From Trichopria drosophilae (Eukaryota > Arthropoda > Insecta > Hymenoptera > Diapriidae): a stretch of DNA of 64,000 bases. Every line of letters starts with the position of its first letter. Position 1 is the stretch's first letter. Where the stretch lies: assembly GCA_030407085.1 (NCBI GenBank), contig CM059587.1:21425001-21489000 (forward strand), read 5' to 3'. Under the pieces are notes generated by a model. That model was given only the letters and a program-made list of their open reading frames with translations, ran no database searches and had not been told where the DNA came from. Below are positions 12,611-23,126 of the stretch, piece after piece. The position numbers and the translations under genes are program-made.

Positions 12611-13375
12611 TTTATTTGAGTTAAATTTAAGGAGACTCGTGTCGCTTTTTAAATTGTTGATGTAAAATTTCAGTGATCATTTTTCTGGTACCTTGCTCGA
12701 GTGTACGATACGTAAACTCCAAACAACATTTATTCATTTCGTGGCCACATTGTCTGCGTTAATTTTAGAATATTTTAATTTTAAGTACAACTAGCCCATT
12801 TCCATTCGGTGTAAAAGTATTCCTAAGTGCGCCCATCGTTCACAGCTTCTGATGTTCACTTTCTATACGTACATACTTTTTCTGTATCAAATATCGCTTC
12901 GAACATCGAATATATCCACCTTTTCTCCGTTACTTTTACTGCGTTCTCATGGGACTTGTACGTCCGGCGAATTTCAAACCCTCTTTGTTATCTTGCCTTA
13001 CGTCATTTCATTGTTTGGTACGTGATAGGGACATTCGCTTGTCTGCGCGCGGAATTACCTCCACCACCAAGATTCTACATTCATTGAACTTCCACACCGG
13101 ACTCAGAATATTAATGCATCAACTTCGTACATCTCATGGATCATAACTCACGGATTGCTTAAACATTCTACAGACTATAAAAAACAAACATGAATTATTA
13201 AATTAAATGGAAAACAAGAAGTCCTGATAGGTTACGTGGGAAAACTTTCAGTTTCAAAATGTTACTATGCTGTAGTATTTTGGAGACGGAGTTAGCGAAA
13301 TTATTAGCTCACGAGCCATCCTTATTTTACGTAAACTTTTTTGCATCTTTTAAGCATTGGTTGAAAACGCTTCAC
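12611..13375. other. Spacer with a slightly GC-richer patch
   Basis: Positions about 12820-13150 are less AT-rich and hold two overlapping plus-strand open frames (12827-13087 and 12949-13146) with no recognised product. Two frames open over the same bases argues for composition rather than coding. Confidence 0.35.
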
Positions 13376-13377
13376 TA

Positions 13378-14272
13378 CACTGAGATAAGTGTATTTTATC
13401 AGTTACACTCCCGTGTCTTTTAAAACGATTTCTTATACCCAGTAAAATAAATATTGTAATGACTGAAATCCCACATTTTATCCATCAAAATCTTCGACTT
13501 TTAGCATTTACTTCTTATCGAGTAAAAGATATTCTATTAAATTCTCATGTTTCAAAAGAGTATTTTATTATGTCTAAAAGAACAGAAGATACATATTTTA
13601 GAATTTTAAAAATACTAGTTTCTTATAGGTTATAATCTTGCAAATGTATAGAATATTATGTAGTAAATAAAGCTGGGAATCAATACAAAGTTTTCTATAC
13701 AAACAATTCTCCTTTACAATGTCTCCTTTTGATGCACATCATCACAATATTCGAAAATCACTTCGAATAATTTTATAAATACGAAAAGTTATCAGATATT
13801 GACAGAAGTAATGAATCACGTGTTTATAGGTTAGAAACGGATTATTTTTTTTCTTTTATTATTTTAACGTGCGGAATTGCCTTTTTACACAATATTATTC
13901 TCAAGTTTTGCTAGAGCTGCACGTCGTTTTCCTATATACCTACCTATGCAGTAGCGGTCATGAGTCGATTTCCGCCGGACAAATTTTCGAAACGTAAACA
14001 AACAATGTGGCTCGCCTTACCAACAGCGAGCTGCTCCTTGAAAACAAAATCGAAAAAATGTCACCGACAGGAATCGAACTCACGACCTACGAGTTCGTAG
14101 TCCAGTGCGTTACCGCATGAGCTATGAGAAGCTGACATACAATATTTTCTGTTCATTAACTGATTTATAGCAGGTAATAATTTTTCTTATATACAAGAAT
14201 TACCTCGTTTACACTTTTAACCTGTGAAAGAAATATTTTTGTCCCTATATGTAAAAGACACTTTTCTCAGTG
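13378..14272. mobile_element. TA-flanked inverted-repeat element, CACTGAGA family
   Basis: The left end CACTGAGATAAGTGTATTTT and right end GTAAAAGACACTTTTCTCAGTG are inverted terminal repeats, with TA at 13376-13377 and 14273-14274. The left 200 bp is homologous to the 402-bp element at 29150-29551 (shared TTTTATCAGTTAC, ATTTTATTATGTCTAAAAGA). At about 895 bp this copy is longer, at least partly because of the tRNA-like sequence at 14059-14137. The ends and TA target suggest an IS630-Tc1-mariner-type MITE; that assignment is inference. Confidence 0.75.
14059..14137 (-). pseudogene. tRNA-like sequence, probably a tRNA-derived SINE head or tRNA pseudogene
   Basis: On the minus strand the 79-nt sequence has an A-box-like segment (TAGCTCATGCGGTAACGC) and a good B-box (GTTCGATTCC). 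Its ends TGTCAGC and TGACA can form most of an acceptor stem. Aligned to tRNA positions, the anticodon loop would read CTACGAA, giving anticodon ACG (Arg-like), but the D, anticodon and T stems pair poorly. It is followed on the minus strand by T-rich sequence and a GC-richer tail, which fits a SINE. It lies inside the 13378-14272 inverted-repeat element, so it probably inserted there. A functional tRNA is unlikely. Confidence 0.6.
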
Positions 14273-14398
14273 TAGCAGATTCAACTTAAAATTAGACGTG
14301 ACGCTCCATTTTTTTTTATACGAGCTTTGAAAGGTTTGATTTCTTACTTACATATACGAAGTAATGCATGATTGACAGTCGCATATATATTTAAAGCA

Positions 14399-14751
14399 CA
14401 CAGAAAAAAAAGTCTTAAAATTGTTACATCTCAAATTAAGTACTGTAAAAGGCTTAATTTTAGTCTAAAATTGAGCACATTTTCTTAAATTAAGTTAACA
14501 TTTGCGCTTAAAATCTTGTTTTTAGTTTTGGAAACTTACTTTTAGAAAATATTCAGGTTCAAAATAAGAATTCTCTAACATAAATCTCTAGCATAAATCT
14601 CGACTAAAATTAACCTTTGCTATCTGAAAGTAAGACTTTAAGCTCCAATATTGACTTAATTTAAGAAAATTAGCTAAATTTTAGACTGAAATTAAGCCTT
14701 TTACAGTGCTTAATTTGAGATATAACAATTTCAAGACTTTTTTTTTCTGTG
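14399..14751. mobile_element. MITE with long terminal inverted repeats, CACAGAAAA family
   Basis: Both ends match over about 50 bp: CACAGAAAAAAAAGTCTTAA on the left, and its inverted counterpart ending CAAGACTTTTTTTTTCTGTG on the right. Paired motifs continue inward (CTCAAATTAAG/CTTAATTTGAG, TGTAAAAGGCTTAATTT). TA follows the right end (14752-14753); the left flank is CA, probably a mutated TA. Length is 353 bp with no coding capacity. A second, interrupted copy lies at 59995-60918. Confidence 0.85.
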
Positions 14752-14754
14752 TAT

Positions 14755-15990
14755 ATTTAAGTGTACAGATGGGTTTAAAAGCATACATAATAACCAAATG
14801 TGCAACATACACAGTGATAGACAATTTAAAGATTTCGCAGATAGGTGTTGGTGGAAAACATCATTGAACTGCATTTAAAGCAGAGGCTATACTTGGCTAC
14901 TGATGCTTAATTAATGACAAAAATGAAAAAGCTTACTTGTTAATTAAAATCCTGCTATTACATCACTCGGAGATTTCAAGTACAATCATAGAAAGCAATT
15001 ATTTGCAATTATATGTGGAAAAAGTCTATCTAATACTCTCATTCAATTTACATAGTTTATTTAGAGTCATCTATAATTCTTCTCTAATATTGGAAGTTAG
15101 TCATTAAATGTACGTTATAATTAAAAAAAAAGTATTTGTACTACCTGTTGACGTATAAACCTAGTAAACATATGAACAACGTGTACAATTATTACACACA
15201 TAGCAATGTTGATTTACAATTCGTGTGTAATCAGCGAACATGACAAATCAGACATTCTGCGGTTTTAATATTTATTTGACATAATGATCTTCGTATTGTT
15301 TTGCATGATTTTGAGTTGGAAAACTTTATTTAAATTTGATCATGCATAATATTCTAGCTGCAGTCGTAGTAAATTTATATCCATTCTTGAAATGTTCTAT
15401 ATATTTTTGGTTAGTTTAATGATTCCAAAATGATATTTGCATTAATTTATCTTAATCATAATCCGATAAAGTAATTTTCTGTTTTCTCTATAATGCTAAA
15501 ATTTTAATTTTTCCATCATCAAAATTTATATTCTATGCGTAGTTAAACCAGTATACTTTTTTTATCTCCTTCATCTCTCCAGTGTAAGCTAATTGTAATG
15601 TATAATTGTTTTGTAATTTTCTAATTATCTAATTGCACAGTTTCCGTCTCAAAGGGGTTGTTAGTAGATATTAATAACTTTTGCATATTTATACGTGTCC
15701 GTATTTTTATATGTACGACATTGAATTGGGTAAACCCGCATGTGTTATGAAACAAAAAAAAAACTGACTCGATTTGTAGTCAGGTGACTAACGAACGTTC
15801 TGTGTTCCAAAATTGCTGGCCTGCTCTAGAAATATGGCAAAAACTCGGTTTCTTGTCACGAATTCAGTATTTTGTTATACTACGCAGTCACGTTCGCGAA
15901 GAGTTATGTTTTAATGATATAATGAAATACAATCCGGTTCTTGTTAAATTGGAATTAATAATGAGTTCGTTAATGCAGTGACTTGCTCAG
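14755..15990. other. AT-rich spacer upstream of the piggyBac element
   Basis: The only open frame is 15784-15981 (plus), with no recognised product. No repeat shared with other parts of the window was noted. Confidence 0.4.
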
Positions 15991-15993
15991 ACA

Positions 15994-16010
15994 TTAACCC
16001 TTTGCGGTAC
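15994..16010 (+). repeat. Left TTAA target duplication and 13-bp terminal inverted repeat
   Basis: TTAA at 15994-15997 is followed by CCCTTTGCGGTAC at 15998-16010. The 13 bases are the exact reverse complement of 19697-19709. TTAA targets and 13-bp CCC-starting ends are diagnostic of the piggyBac superfamily. Confidence 0.95.
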
Positions 16011-16037
16011 ACATTTTTCTGATGAACCATTTTTCAT

Positions 16038-16780
16038 GAAACTGGGTACTCGGGGGTTTTTGGGGTCGCTGATTACGAATCTGAACTCAGATTTTGGAAA
16101 TGCAAAATGGCGGATCCAATATGGCCGACCCAAATGTAAAAAGTTGCTTGATCCAGATGAAACTGGGTACTCTGGGGTTTTTGGGGTCGCTGATTACGAA
16201 TCTGAACTCAGATTTTGAAAATTCAAAATCTGAAAAACTAAAATTTTTATATCTGAATTCATATTCGTAATCAGCGACCCCAAAAACTCAAGTATCCACT
16301 TTCATCAGGTAATTTTTATATTTTTGACGGCTATCTTAATTCCGCCATTTTGAATTTCCAAAATCTGAGCTCAGATTCGTAATCAGCGACCTCAAAAATC
16401 CCCGAGTACCCAGTTTCATCTCGATCCAGGATGTTTTTGCATTTTGGTCGGCCATATTGGATCCACCATTTTGAATTTCCAAAATCTGAGCTCAGATTCG
16501 TAATCAGCGACCTCAAAAATCCCCGAGTACCCAGTTTCATCTCGATCCAGTATGTTTTGCATTTTGGTCGGCCATGTTGGATCCACCATTTTGAATTTCC
16601 AAAATCTGAGCTCAGATTCGTAATCAGCGACCTCAAAAATCCCCGAGTACCCAGTTTCATCTCGATCCAATATGTTTTTGCATTTTGGTCGGCCATATTG
16701 GATCCACCATTTTGAATTTCCAAAATCTGAGCTCAGATTCGTAATCAGCGACCCCAAAAACCTTTATATATCATATTTCA
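16038..16780. repeat. Left subterminal array of 121-bp repeats with an orientation switch
   Basis: Plus-oriented units have GGGGTCGCTGATTAC at 16062 and 16183, 121 bp apart. From about 16262 the units are inverted, with GTAATCAGCGACC at 16268, 16379, 16500, 16620 and 16741 (steps 111, 121, 120, 121). The three central minus units are nearly identical, with a few single-base differences, suggesting recent tandem duplication. Each unit includes a GGATCC-bearing core next to a TTTTGAATTTCCAAAATCTGA motif. Long frames here on both strands are by-products of repetition. Confidence 0.95.
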
Positions 16781-17111
16781 TAAAATGTGGAAATCTGTAG
16801 TGCGTGTACGATTACGCTACTGACATTACCTGTACTCTGAATTTCGTTTCTCGCAAGCGAAATGAGTCGAGCGAAACTATGAATAGAGCGACCTCGAACA
16901 GTTCGATCTTTCTGGTTTTGCCTGTGCAAATTACGTCTTTCACGATAGAGATCACGTTTGAGTGGCGGGCTAGTGGATTCGTAAATAGGAACGCTTCTTT
17001 GTGTTCATCGCATAATTCTCCGCCTTTTGTTTTTATGAGTATTAGTCAATATTATTTATTATATTTTATATATTTATAGAATTTAAAAAGAACTTGTAAT
17101 ATCTGTCAAGT
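16781..17111 (+). promoter_or_regulatory. Putative transposase leader/promoter region
   Basis: This unique stretch lies between the left repeat array and the transposase ATG at 17112. It is less AT-rich at first (CG-containing words such as GAGTCGAGCGAAAC) and becomes very AT-rich just before the start, with TATTTTATATATTTATAG at about 17063-17080. It must carry the promoter if the gene has its own, but no specific motif was confirmed. A plus frame at 16804-17079 is open but unrecognised. Confidence 0.4.
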
Positions 17112-18752
17112 ATGGTTGAAATCGCTGAAATCCCTAGCGACTCTGAATCTGTTGATGGATTATGTGATTCTGACCTTGAAGTTGATTCAGAAAGTGAATC
17201 GGATGATTCAAATTATTGTGATTCGGCATGTTCTGATGATAATTCTACAGATTTTAGAGATAATGATAAGTGGACTAAGGATGGAAAAACCAGAGATGAT
17301 CTTCCATTCGCTGAACCATTCGGTCCAAATATTCCAGACAATGCAACCACACCTTTGGATATATTTTTATGTTTGTTTCCTAATGATCTATTAGATTTAA
17401 TTGTTGATGAAACGAACCTATATATAAGACAATCGAAAAGTAAAGGTAAACCGATAACCAAAGAGGAACTATTAATATTTTTTGCAATTAATATTTTGAT
17501 GGGTGTTAAAAAATCCCCCTCTTATCGTCATTTTTGGTCGACAGATCCGAAATTGAATGATTCGTACGTAAGCAAATTGATGACAGTACATCGATTCGGT
17601 TTTTTCCTGACCCATTTACACTTATCCGACAACAGTCAGGAACCAAAGAAAGGAGATCATAACTATGATAAATTATACAAGATTAGACCGTTATTAGATA
17701 AACTAACGGAAACTTACAAAAACTGTTGGAACCCAAGTGAAAATCAATCTGTTGACGAGTCTATGATCAAGTTCAAAGGCCGCAGTAGTATGAAACAATT
17801 CATGCCAAACAAGCCCGTAAAACGCGGATATAAACTTTGGGTGCGCGCAGACTCATCACGATACGTATGCGAATTTCAAATGTATACAGGTAAAGCTGAA
17901 AGTGCTGAAAAACTACTAGGTGCACGTGTTGTCAAAGATTTGACGCGTAACTTAGTTGGGAAAAATCATCATGTATTTTTTGACAATTACTTTACTGGTT
18001 TTGATCTGATGAAAGATTTGAAAAAAGATAAAATTTTCGCATGTGGTACAGTTCGTAGTAATAGAAAAGGTTTACCAAAAAGTGAGATTCCTGATAAAAA
18101 AATGGATCGTGGGCAATATGAATACCGTACTTGTGGTAATGGAATTAGTTGGATCAAATGGATGGACAAAAAAGCTGTCTTCTTTTTATCAAACTATCAT
18201 GATCCTAACGAAGTTACCGAAACAAAAAGGACACAAAAAGATGGATCAGCAAAAACTATAAATTGCCCAGTTATGTGCTCGGATTACCAAAAAAATATGG
18301 GATATGTTGATAGATCCGACCATCTTGTATCAACTTATAAAATTGATAGAAAATCAAAGAAATGGTGGCACCGCATATTCTGGCATTTTGTAGATTTATC
18401 TGTAATAAATGCGTTCATTATTCACAAACAAATAAATGTGAAACATGCTTTGCAATCGTTATGCTTCAGATTAAATTTGATTGATCAACTAGTTGCTGAT
18501 CATTCTCCGACAAAAAAAGGTAGAAAATGCACAGGAAAATCTATTGCTAAAGTAACCAGCAAGCCTCAGGTATCTATTGAAATAAGGCGCACTCAATCTG
18601 CTCACATGCCTTTAGTGTCAAAGACATTGAGACGTTGCTGTCTGTGCAGTACTAAAACAACACGTCAAAGAACTAAATTTTATTGCAGTACTTGCGATGT
18701 GCCTCTCTGCATAAGGGAAGACAGAAATTGTTTCTTCGAGTATCATACATAA
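17112..18752 (+). CDS. piggyBac-family transposase, intact 546 aa
   Basis: This gene encodes the enzyme that cuts and pastes the element at TTAA sites. The N-terminus is strongly acidic (residues about 9-50, rich in D, E and S). A piggyBac DDE core follows from about residue 78 (TPLDIFLCLFPNDLL) through KEELLIFFAINILMG (118-131). Candidate catalytic aspartates are D215 in QSVDESMIKFKGR, D291 in HHVFFDNYFTG and D400 in MGYVDRSDH. Their spacing (76 and 109 residues) resembles the classic piggyBac triad. A WWHRIFWHFVDLSVINAF segment (418-435) follows. The C-terminus is a cysteine-rich, zinc-finger-like domain with C509, C512, C525, C528, C533 and C540. A basic linker at about 468-484 could serve nuclear import. 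Length is typical of the family (roughly 550-600 aa). No stop or frameshift interrupts it. The ATG at 17112 is the first in frame after AT-rich leader. A host-domesticated gene is unlikely because terminal repeats and TTAA flank it. Confidence 0.95.
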   Translation: MVEIAEIPSDSESVDGLCDSDLEVDSESESDDSNYCDSACSDDNSTDFRDNDKWTKDGKTRDDLPFAEPFGPNIPDNATTPLDIFLCLFPNDLLDLIVDETNLYIRQSKSKGKPITKEELLIFFAINILMGVKKSPSYRHFWSTDPKLNDSYVSKLMTVHRFGFFLTHLHLSDNSQEPKKGDHNYDKLYKIRPLLDKLTETYKNCWNPSENQSVDESMIKFKGRSSMKQFMPNKPVKRGYKLWVRADSSRYVCEFQMYTGKAESAEKLLGARVVKDLTRNLVGKNHHVFFDNYFTGFDLMKDLKKDKIFACGTVRSNRKGLPKSEIPDKKMDRGQYEYRTCGNGISWIKWMDKKAVFFLSNYHDPNEVTETKRTQKDGSAKTINCPVMCSDYQKNMGYVDRSDHLVSTYKIDRKSKKWWHRIFWHFVDLSVINAFIIHKQINVKHALQSLCFRLNLIDQLVADHSPTKKGRKCTGKSIAKVTSKPQVSIEIRRTQSAHMPLVSKTLRRCCLCSTKTTRQRTKFYCSTCDVPLCIREDRNCFFEYHT

Positions 18753-18779
18753 TTTTTTAGAATATAAGTTAGAAAAAAC

Positions 18780-18915
18780 CAACAAAAAAAAACAATAAAA
18801 TGAAAAAAAGAAAAAAAAACAATAAAATGAAAAAAAACAATAAAATTAAAAAAAAAAACAATAAAATAAAAAAAAACAATAAAATGAAAAAAGAAAAAAA
18901 AACAAATAAAAAAAT
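18780..18915 (+). terminator. A-rich, AATAAA-repeated 3' region of the transposase gene
   Basis: Immediately after the TAA stop (18750-18752) comes a run of imperfect units of the form ACAATAAAATGAAAAAAA, with at least five AATAAA words from 18794 onward. Polyadenylation very probably occurs here. The tract is also a low-complexity repeat; the long minus-strand frame through it is an artefact of composition. Confidence 0.65.
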
Positions 18916-19024
18916 GCAGACAATAACCGCCACGTCCACGTTCGTGTCTCTGGAGTCAACTGAGCGCGGTTCGTAGTACAAAATCCAGTAATATTTCAAT
19001 TTGTAAGCGCCTCGTGGATCTGAC

Positions 19025-19470
19025 AGTTAGAATTTTCAATATCTGAGTTCAGATACGTAATCAGCGACCTCGAAAACCCCCGAGTACCCAGTTTCATCTC
19101 GATCCATTAAATTTTTATTTTGGTCGGCCATATTGAATCCACCATTTTGAATTTCCAAAATCTGAACTCAGATTTGTAATCAGCGACCTCAAAAACCCCT
19201 GAGTACCCAATTTCATCTGGATCATATAACTTTTTACATTTCTGAAGGCCATCTTGATTCCGCCATTTTGAATTTTCAAAATTTGAGTTCAGATTCGTAA
19301 TCAGCGACCCCAAAAACCCCCGAGTACCCAGTTTCATCTGGATCAAGCAACTTTTTACATTTTGGTCAGTCATATTGGATCCGCCATTTTGAATTTCCAA
19401 AATCTAATGACAGATTCGTAATCAGCGACCTCAAAAACCCCCATGTACCGAGTTTCATCTCGATCCAATT
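19025..19470 (-). repeat. Right subterminal array of four 121-bp repeats
   Basis: GTAATCAGCGACC-type cores fall at 19057, 19176, 19297 and 19418 (steps 119, 121, 121), all in the minus orientation like the inner units of the left array. Units here are more diverged from one another than the left inner units, with differing central segments (CATATTGAATCC, CATCTTGATTCC, CATATTGGATCC). Confidence 0.92.
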
Positions 19471-19674
19471 GAACATGTGCCAGCGACTGAATTTTTTCTA
19501 TAAAAATGACGATTTTTAGTCGTTTATTTGTTTATAAAACATAATATTAAATAAATATTGACGTAAATACAATGTTAAACACTTCTTTAACTCAAACTTA
19601 CATTGGATTTAAAAAAAAACCTGGCGAAAATGCATTATTTCGTCTTTAAAATCTCAAATTTTCAAATGAATTCC

Positions 19675-19696
19675 GGTGGCCACTATAGTGGCCACC
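19675..19696. repeat. Perfect 22-bp palindrome abutting the right terminal repeat
   Basis: The sequence is GGTGGCCACTA followed by its exact reverse complement, ending one base before the right terminal inverted repeat begins at 19697. No counterpart lies next to the left terminal repeat, so it makes the ends asymmetric. It could be a transposase binding or assembly site, or chance retained by selection. Confidence 0.95.
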
Positions 19697-19713
19697 GTAC
19701 CGCAAAGGGTTAA
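19697..19713 (-). repeat. Right 13-bp terminal inverted repeat and TTAA target duplication
   Basis: GTACCGCAAAGGG at 19697-19709 is followed by TTAA at 19710-19713. It exactly mirrors 15994-16010. Confidence 0.95.
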
Positions 19714-20750
19714 TGGAACTTTTGCAAACTTTTTGTCGCAAATTCAGAATTCAACTAATGGAAAGGTCAATAATCAATAACGCATAACTATAATACTGAT
19801 CATAAACACGTGAATGTTATTAAATTTAATGTTATTGTGTTATTAAAAATCAAAATTTCCTCCTTAATTTGAAAACTTCACGAAATGACAGGTAATTTAC
19901 TTCGACCCAGAACAAAACTCGAACAAAGAACTCTGAAAAAATTGTTTTTCGCGTTTCTCATCAAAAATACAAATCACACAAAAAATGTTTCCATCAAAGA
20001 AGATAGATCATCAAATTATCTACAAAAAGGACAAGTCTTTCTATTTCATTTGATAAAGTGGCCAAGAAAAAAATTAGGCTTTTATTAGTTATAAATATTA
20101 CGACGAAACAAAAAATTAATAGTAATAATAATAGTATCCATTATATTATATAATAATGCTTCGACTGACATATTCTGGGGGACAAAGTTTTGAAAATCAT
20201 CATTTTCAGTTTTTTTTTCTAAAGTTAATTAAATGGCTGGGTATATCAAACCAATAATATGCTGATGAGCCAACGACCGCAGGATCGAAGCTACTAGTTA
20301 TTGTTCTGAAATATATTAAATTATTGTACAACTTGTCTCAATGCAGTTTTTTGTTTTGGATTGATGTCCATACTTATACGAGTTTTCCATACGGTCAAAC
20401 CGTATAATAATTAGTAGATCACATTGCTACAAATTATCATAGTTCCCTTACAGATTATCTAGATCGCGCCATGACAACTATCTAGTACAACTATCCAGAA
20501 TTGTTATAATGCCCCGATTATTTTCTACTCTGATTATTTCATGTGACGATGTAGGGGAAGTAGAGGCAAAGTGGGATTTTGGCATTTCGCCGTATTAGAA
20601 CATGTCCTATGTGTTTGTTTGCATTGTTTATTTACAAATGAATTATTGTAATTCAAATTTTGTAGGAGGTCGAAGTCAATTTGTAAATTTAGACATATTT
20701 TCAATCGACTAGTAAGTTTCAATGTGGTATCATCGAATTTGAAATAGCTA
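19714..20750. other. Spacer, nothing recognised
   Basis: Short frames only (19885-20088 plus, 20534-20722 minus); none is recognisable. No RNA gene was seen. Confidence 0.4.
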
Positions 20751-20754
20751 TAGA

Positions 20755-20830
20755 GATATTGGAAATGGCAGATTCAATAAGTAGCGAGAAAAAATCAAAA
20801 TGGCGGACCAAATATGGCGGAATGAATATC
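20755..20830 (+). repeat. Short decayed 121-bp-type repeat fragment
   Basis: Contains GGAAATGGCAGATTCAATA and, a little further, AAAATGGCGGACCAAATATGGCGG, which resemble the GGATCC core of the 121-bp unit in duplicate. It is too diverged to place further. Confidence 0.4.
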
Positions 20831-20834
20831 AAAA

Positions 20835-22655
20835 TGTTATTGAAAGTAACTGAAACTTAGTGACGGGTTCAGTGAGGCAGTTGAGGATTCTAAACCAAGA
20901 CTTCAATATGGAAGAATGATATTCTAAATATTAATTTAATTTTTAGTTCCTTAGCAAATTGTCATATTTGAGATAATTTATAACCATCTTTTGTATGTAA
21001 CTTATTGACCCTATAATACTCGCAATAAAATACTCCCTTTATAACATATGTGACATACAAATCACGTGAGTATGAACTGTGGCGTAAAAATTGAAAAATT
21101 TATTTCATAATTACTCACAATTGTGGAAGCAGTTTCGATAATATCTTCAGACTAAATTCACACGCCACTGAAAGGAGCATTGACTTCTGCGAATTGTTGA
21201 GTTGTATTTATCGACATGTGCATGGCACAGAATGCGATCGATACCTGTTTTTACACTTGTTTCTTGCAGAATACTGTTCGTTGATTTTACTTTTAACAGA
21301 AAGTAATGTAACACTGCTTTCAATATTGTTCATTTCCCATTTACTCCTTCTCGGGAAAATAATTGTATTCTTTGGTTCTTTACTCTTAAGAAATATTTCT
21401 TAATTGCAAAGTTCTTCAATACGAAAAAAACATACTATATTTATATTATCTTTCATATTACACCTAGTGCTAAAGGAAGAACTGCTTACGTGCAGATTCT
21501 ATGTTTGTCATCCCTAAAGTTCATGGGGTGAGAATTTACTATCTGTAATTTTCGTTCTGTTTATAAATTTATGTTCGCTCTGGGGGTTTCAAAGTGTCTG
21601 TCTCACCACGATTTTGTTACGAAAAACGTTTCCGGTTTTTCTAATACCGTTTCTGAACCGGTTTTGCTGAAATTTCGGCAGCGTTCCTATGAACTGTTTA
21701 CTTTTGCAGTTACAGAACAAGAATTTCGAAAAATAATCAAAATTACATCTAGTTTTACATAAATACGTTTTAAAGTTCCGGTGTTTGCCACTTGGGTAAA
21801 CTTTGAACCCCGCTTAAAGAAATCAAACTAGACTTTTTCGCAAGAGGGGTTCCATTTTTAATTAAATTGTAAAAAATGTTTCGTCGTTACGTCATTCACC
21901 TGAAAATAAAAATATAACAAAAAATAACATTAACAGCGCATATATTTGGTTTTCGACAGAAAACACGTACGATGGAAACAAACTTGTATTATACAGTCGG
22001 GATTTGTATAATCAAACTACAAAAAGCTAACTATTCATGGATTCTGTGTCCCTCTAGCGACAATCAGGGTTACTAATGCCTATTGTAGAAAAATGCGTTT
22101 CGTCCCTTAGTACACGTTAAAATAGAAGTTATAGTATTATTGAAAATGTTGTTAAAATAAATATGACGTTAAAAAACTAGATAATAAAACTATTTGTGAT
22201 GTTAAAATAAATTGATTATGAATTGAAGACTACAAAATGATCTATGACGACGGTAGAAATCATCTTTTTATATAAATGTTCGGTTCTTACTGAAAAGGGT
22301 AGTAAAGATGTACGTCGCACTCGGGTTGCGAGATGCAGGGTACTAGATGCCAGAAACGGAATTGCAGAGTACGAACATCGTTCCCTTTCATTAAATTAAA
22401 TTTGTAAACGGAGAATGAAGCTTCAGGTTTAATAACATCTGTTATGAAACGTTATAAAATTGGTATCATTCAAAACGCATTCGAAATTGTACCTAACGAT
22501 AAAAAACGAATGGTAGGAGATCTAATGGTCATGACGTAATTTAAGTTGATATCATAACTAAAGTTTTTCTGCACAATTTGGGTTGAAACTGTAGAACAGT
22601 TTGGAAAATGACGGACGAAAATTCTACAATCGCTGTGACTCCCATTAAGGGAACG
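20835..22655. other. AT-rich sequence, nothing recognised
   Basis: Frames at 21194-21403 and 21571-21762 have no recognised product. No repeated element was noted on reading. Confidence 0.4.
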
Positions 22656-22657
22656 TA

Positions 22658-22915
22658 CACTGAGGGAAAGGATTGTTTACTATTAAAATAGCTTCTTAAT
22701 AGTTAAGAAATTGTATATTTAAATACGGTGAATCAAATAATTTATGAAGTATGAAATAGTTATTCATTTCATATAAAGCTAACATTTCTTTAGTGCAAAC
22801 AACGCATTTTCTATCTTAAGAAATATCTATTAAATTCAACCAAACATTTCTTAATATTTAAGAAACTATTTGTAGCTATAAAGTAATGATTTCTTAATAG
22901 TTACAGAATGTAATG
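22658..22915. mobile_element. Degenerate MITE-like segment rich in TTCTTAATAGTTAAGAA
   Basis: It begins TACACTGAGGGAAAG, like the TA-flanked CACTGA elements. It contains several forms of TTCTTAATAGTTAAGAA and inverted TTTCTTAATATTTAAGAAA, giving internal self-complementarity. The right terminal repeat is not recognisable, so the copy is truncated or decayed. It resembles the 30214-30423 element in its run of TTAATAGTTAA words. Confidence 0.45.
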
Positions 22916-23126
22916 GTGGGAGTCGCAACGCATCGTAACATGACCTCAAATGACAACACGGATGTTTTGTTTGGTTTTTTAAGAACGATTGAGTGCCATT
23001 GCATTTCGGTGGTTCTTATTGTGAAAATAAATAAATTAAAGATATTATTTATACGTCGTCTTAAATCTGTGTGTGTTTATAAACAAATACATCGTATAAG
23101 ACACATGTCCCTTGTCTTCGGGGAAA

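Larger units (their letters stand above)
15998..19709 (+). mobile_element. Complete piggyBac-type DNA transposon
   Basis: The 3712-bp element has perfect 13-bp terminal inverted repeats and TTAA on both sides, and contains one uninterrupted transposase gene on the plus strand. The order is left terminus, six 121-bp-type repeat units (two plus, then four or five minus), about 310 bp of unique leader, transposase, an A-rich AATAAA-bearing tail, four more minus-oriented 121-bp units, about 200 bp of unique sequence, a 22-bp palindrome and the right terminus. Matching terminal repeats, intact target duplication and an intact frame suggest a young, potentially autonomous copy. Family knowledge: piggyBac elements cut and paste at TTAA and excise without a footprint. 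Activity here is inference. Confidence 0.95.

Noticed and set aside
16331..16757. Two long minus frames and one plus frame (94-130 codons) with internally repeated peptides
   Set aside because: They fall entirely within the 121-bp DNA array and repeat because the DNA repeats; all frames are open together, which points to repetition, not coding.
18769..18999. Minus-strand frame rich in phenylalanine and leucine
   Set aside because: It is the complement of the A-rich AATAAA tract behind the transposase gene.
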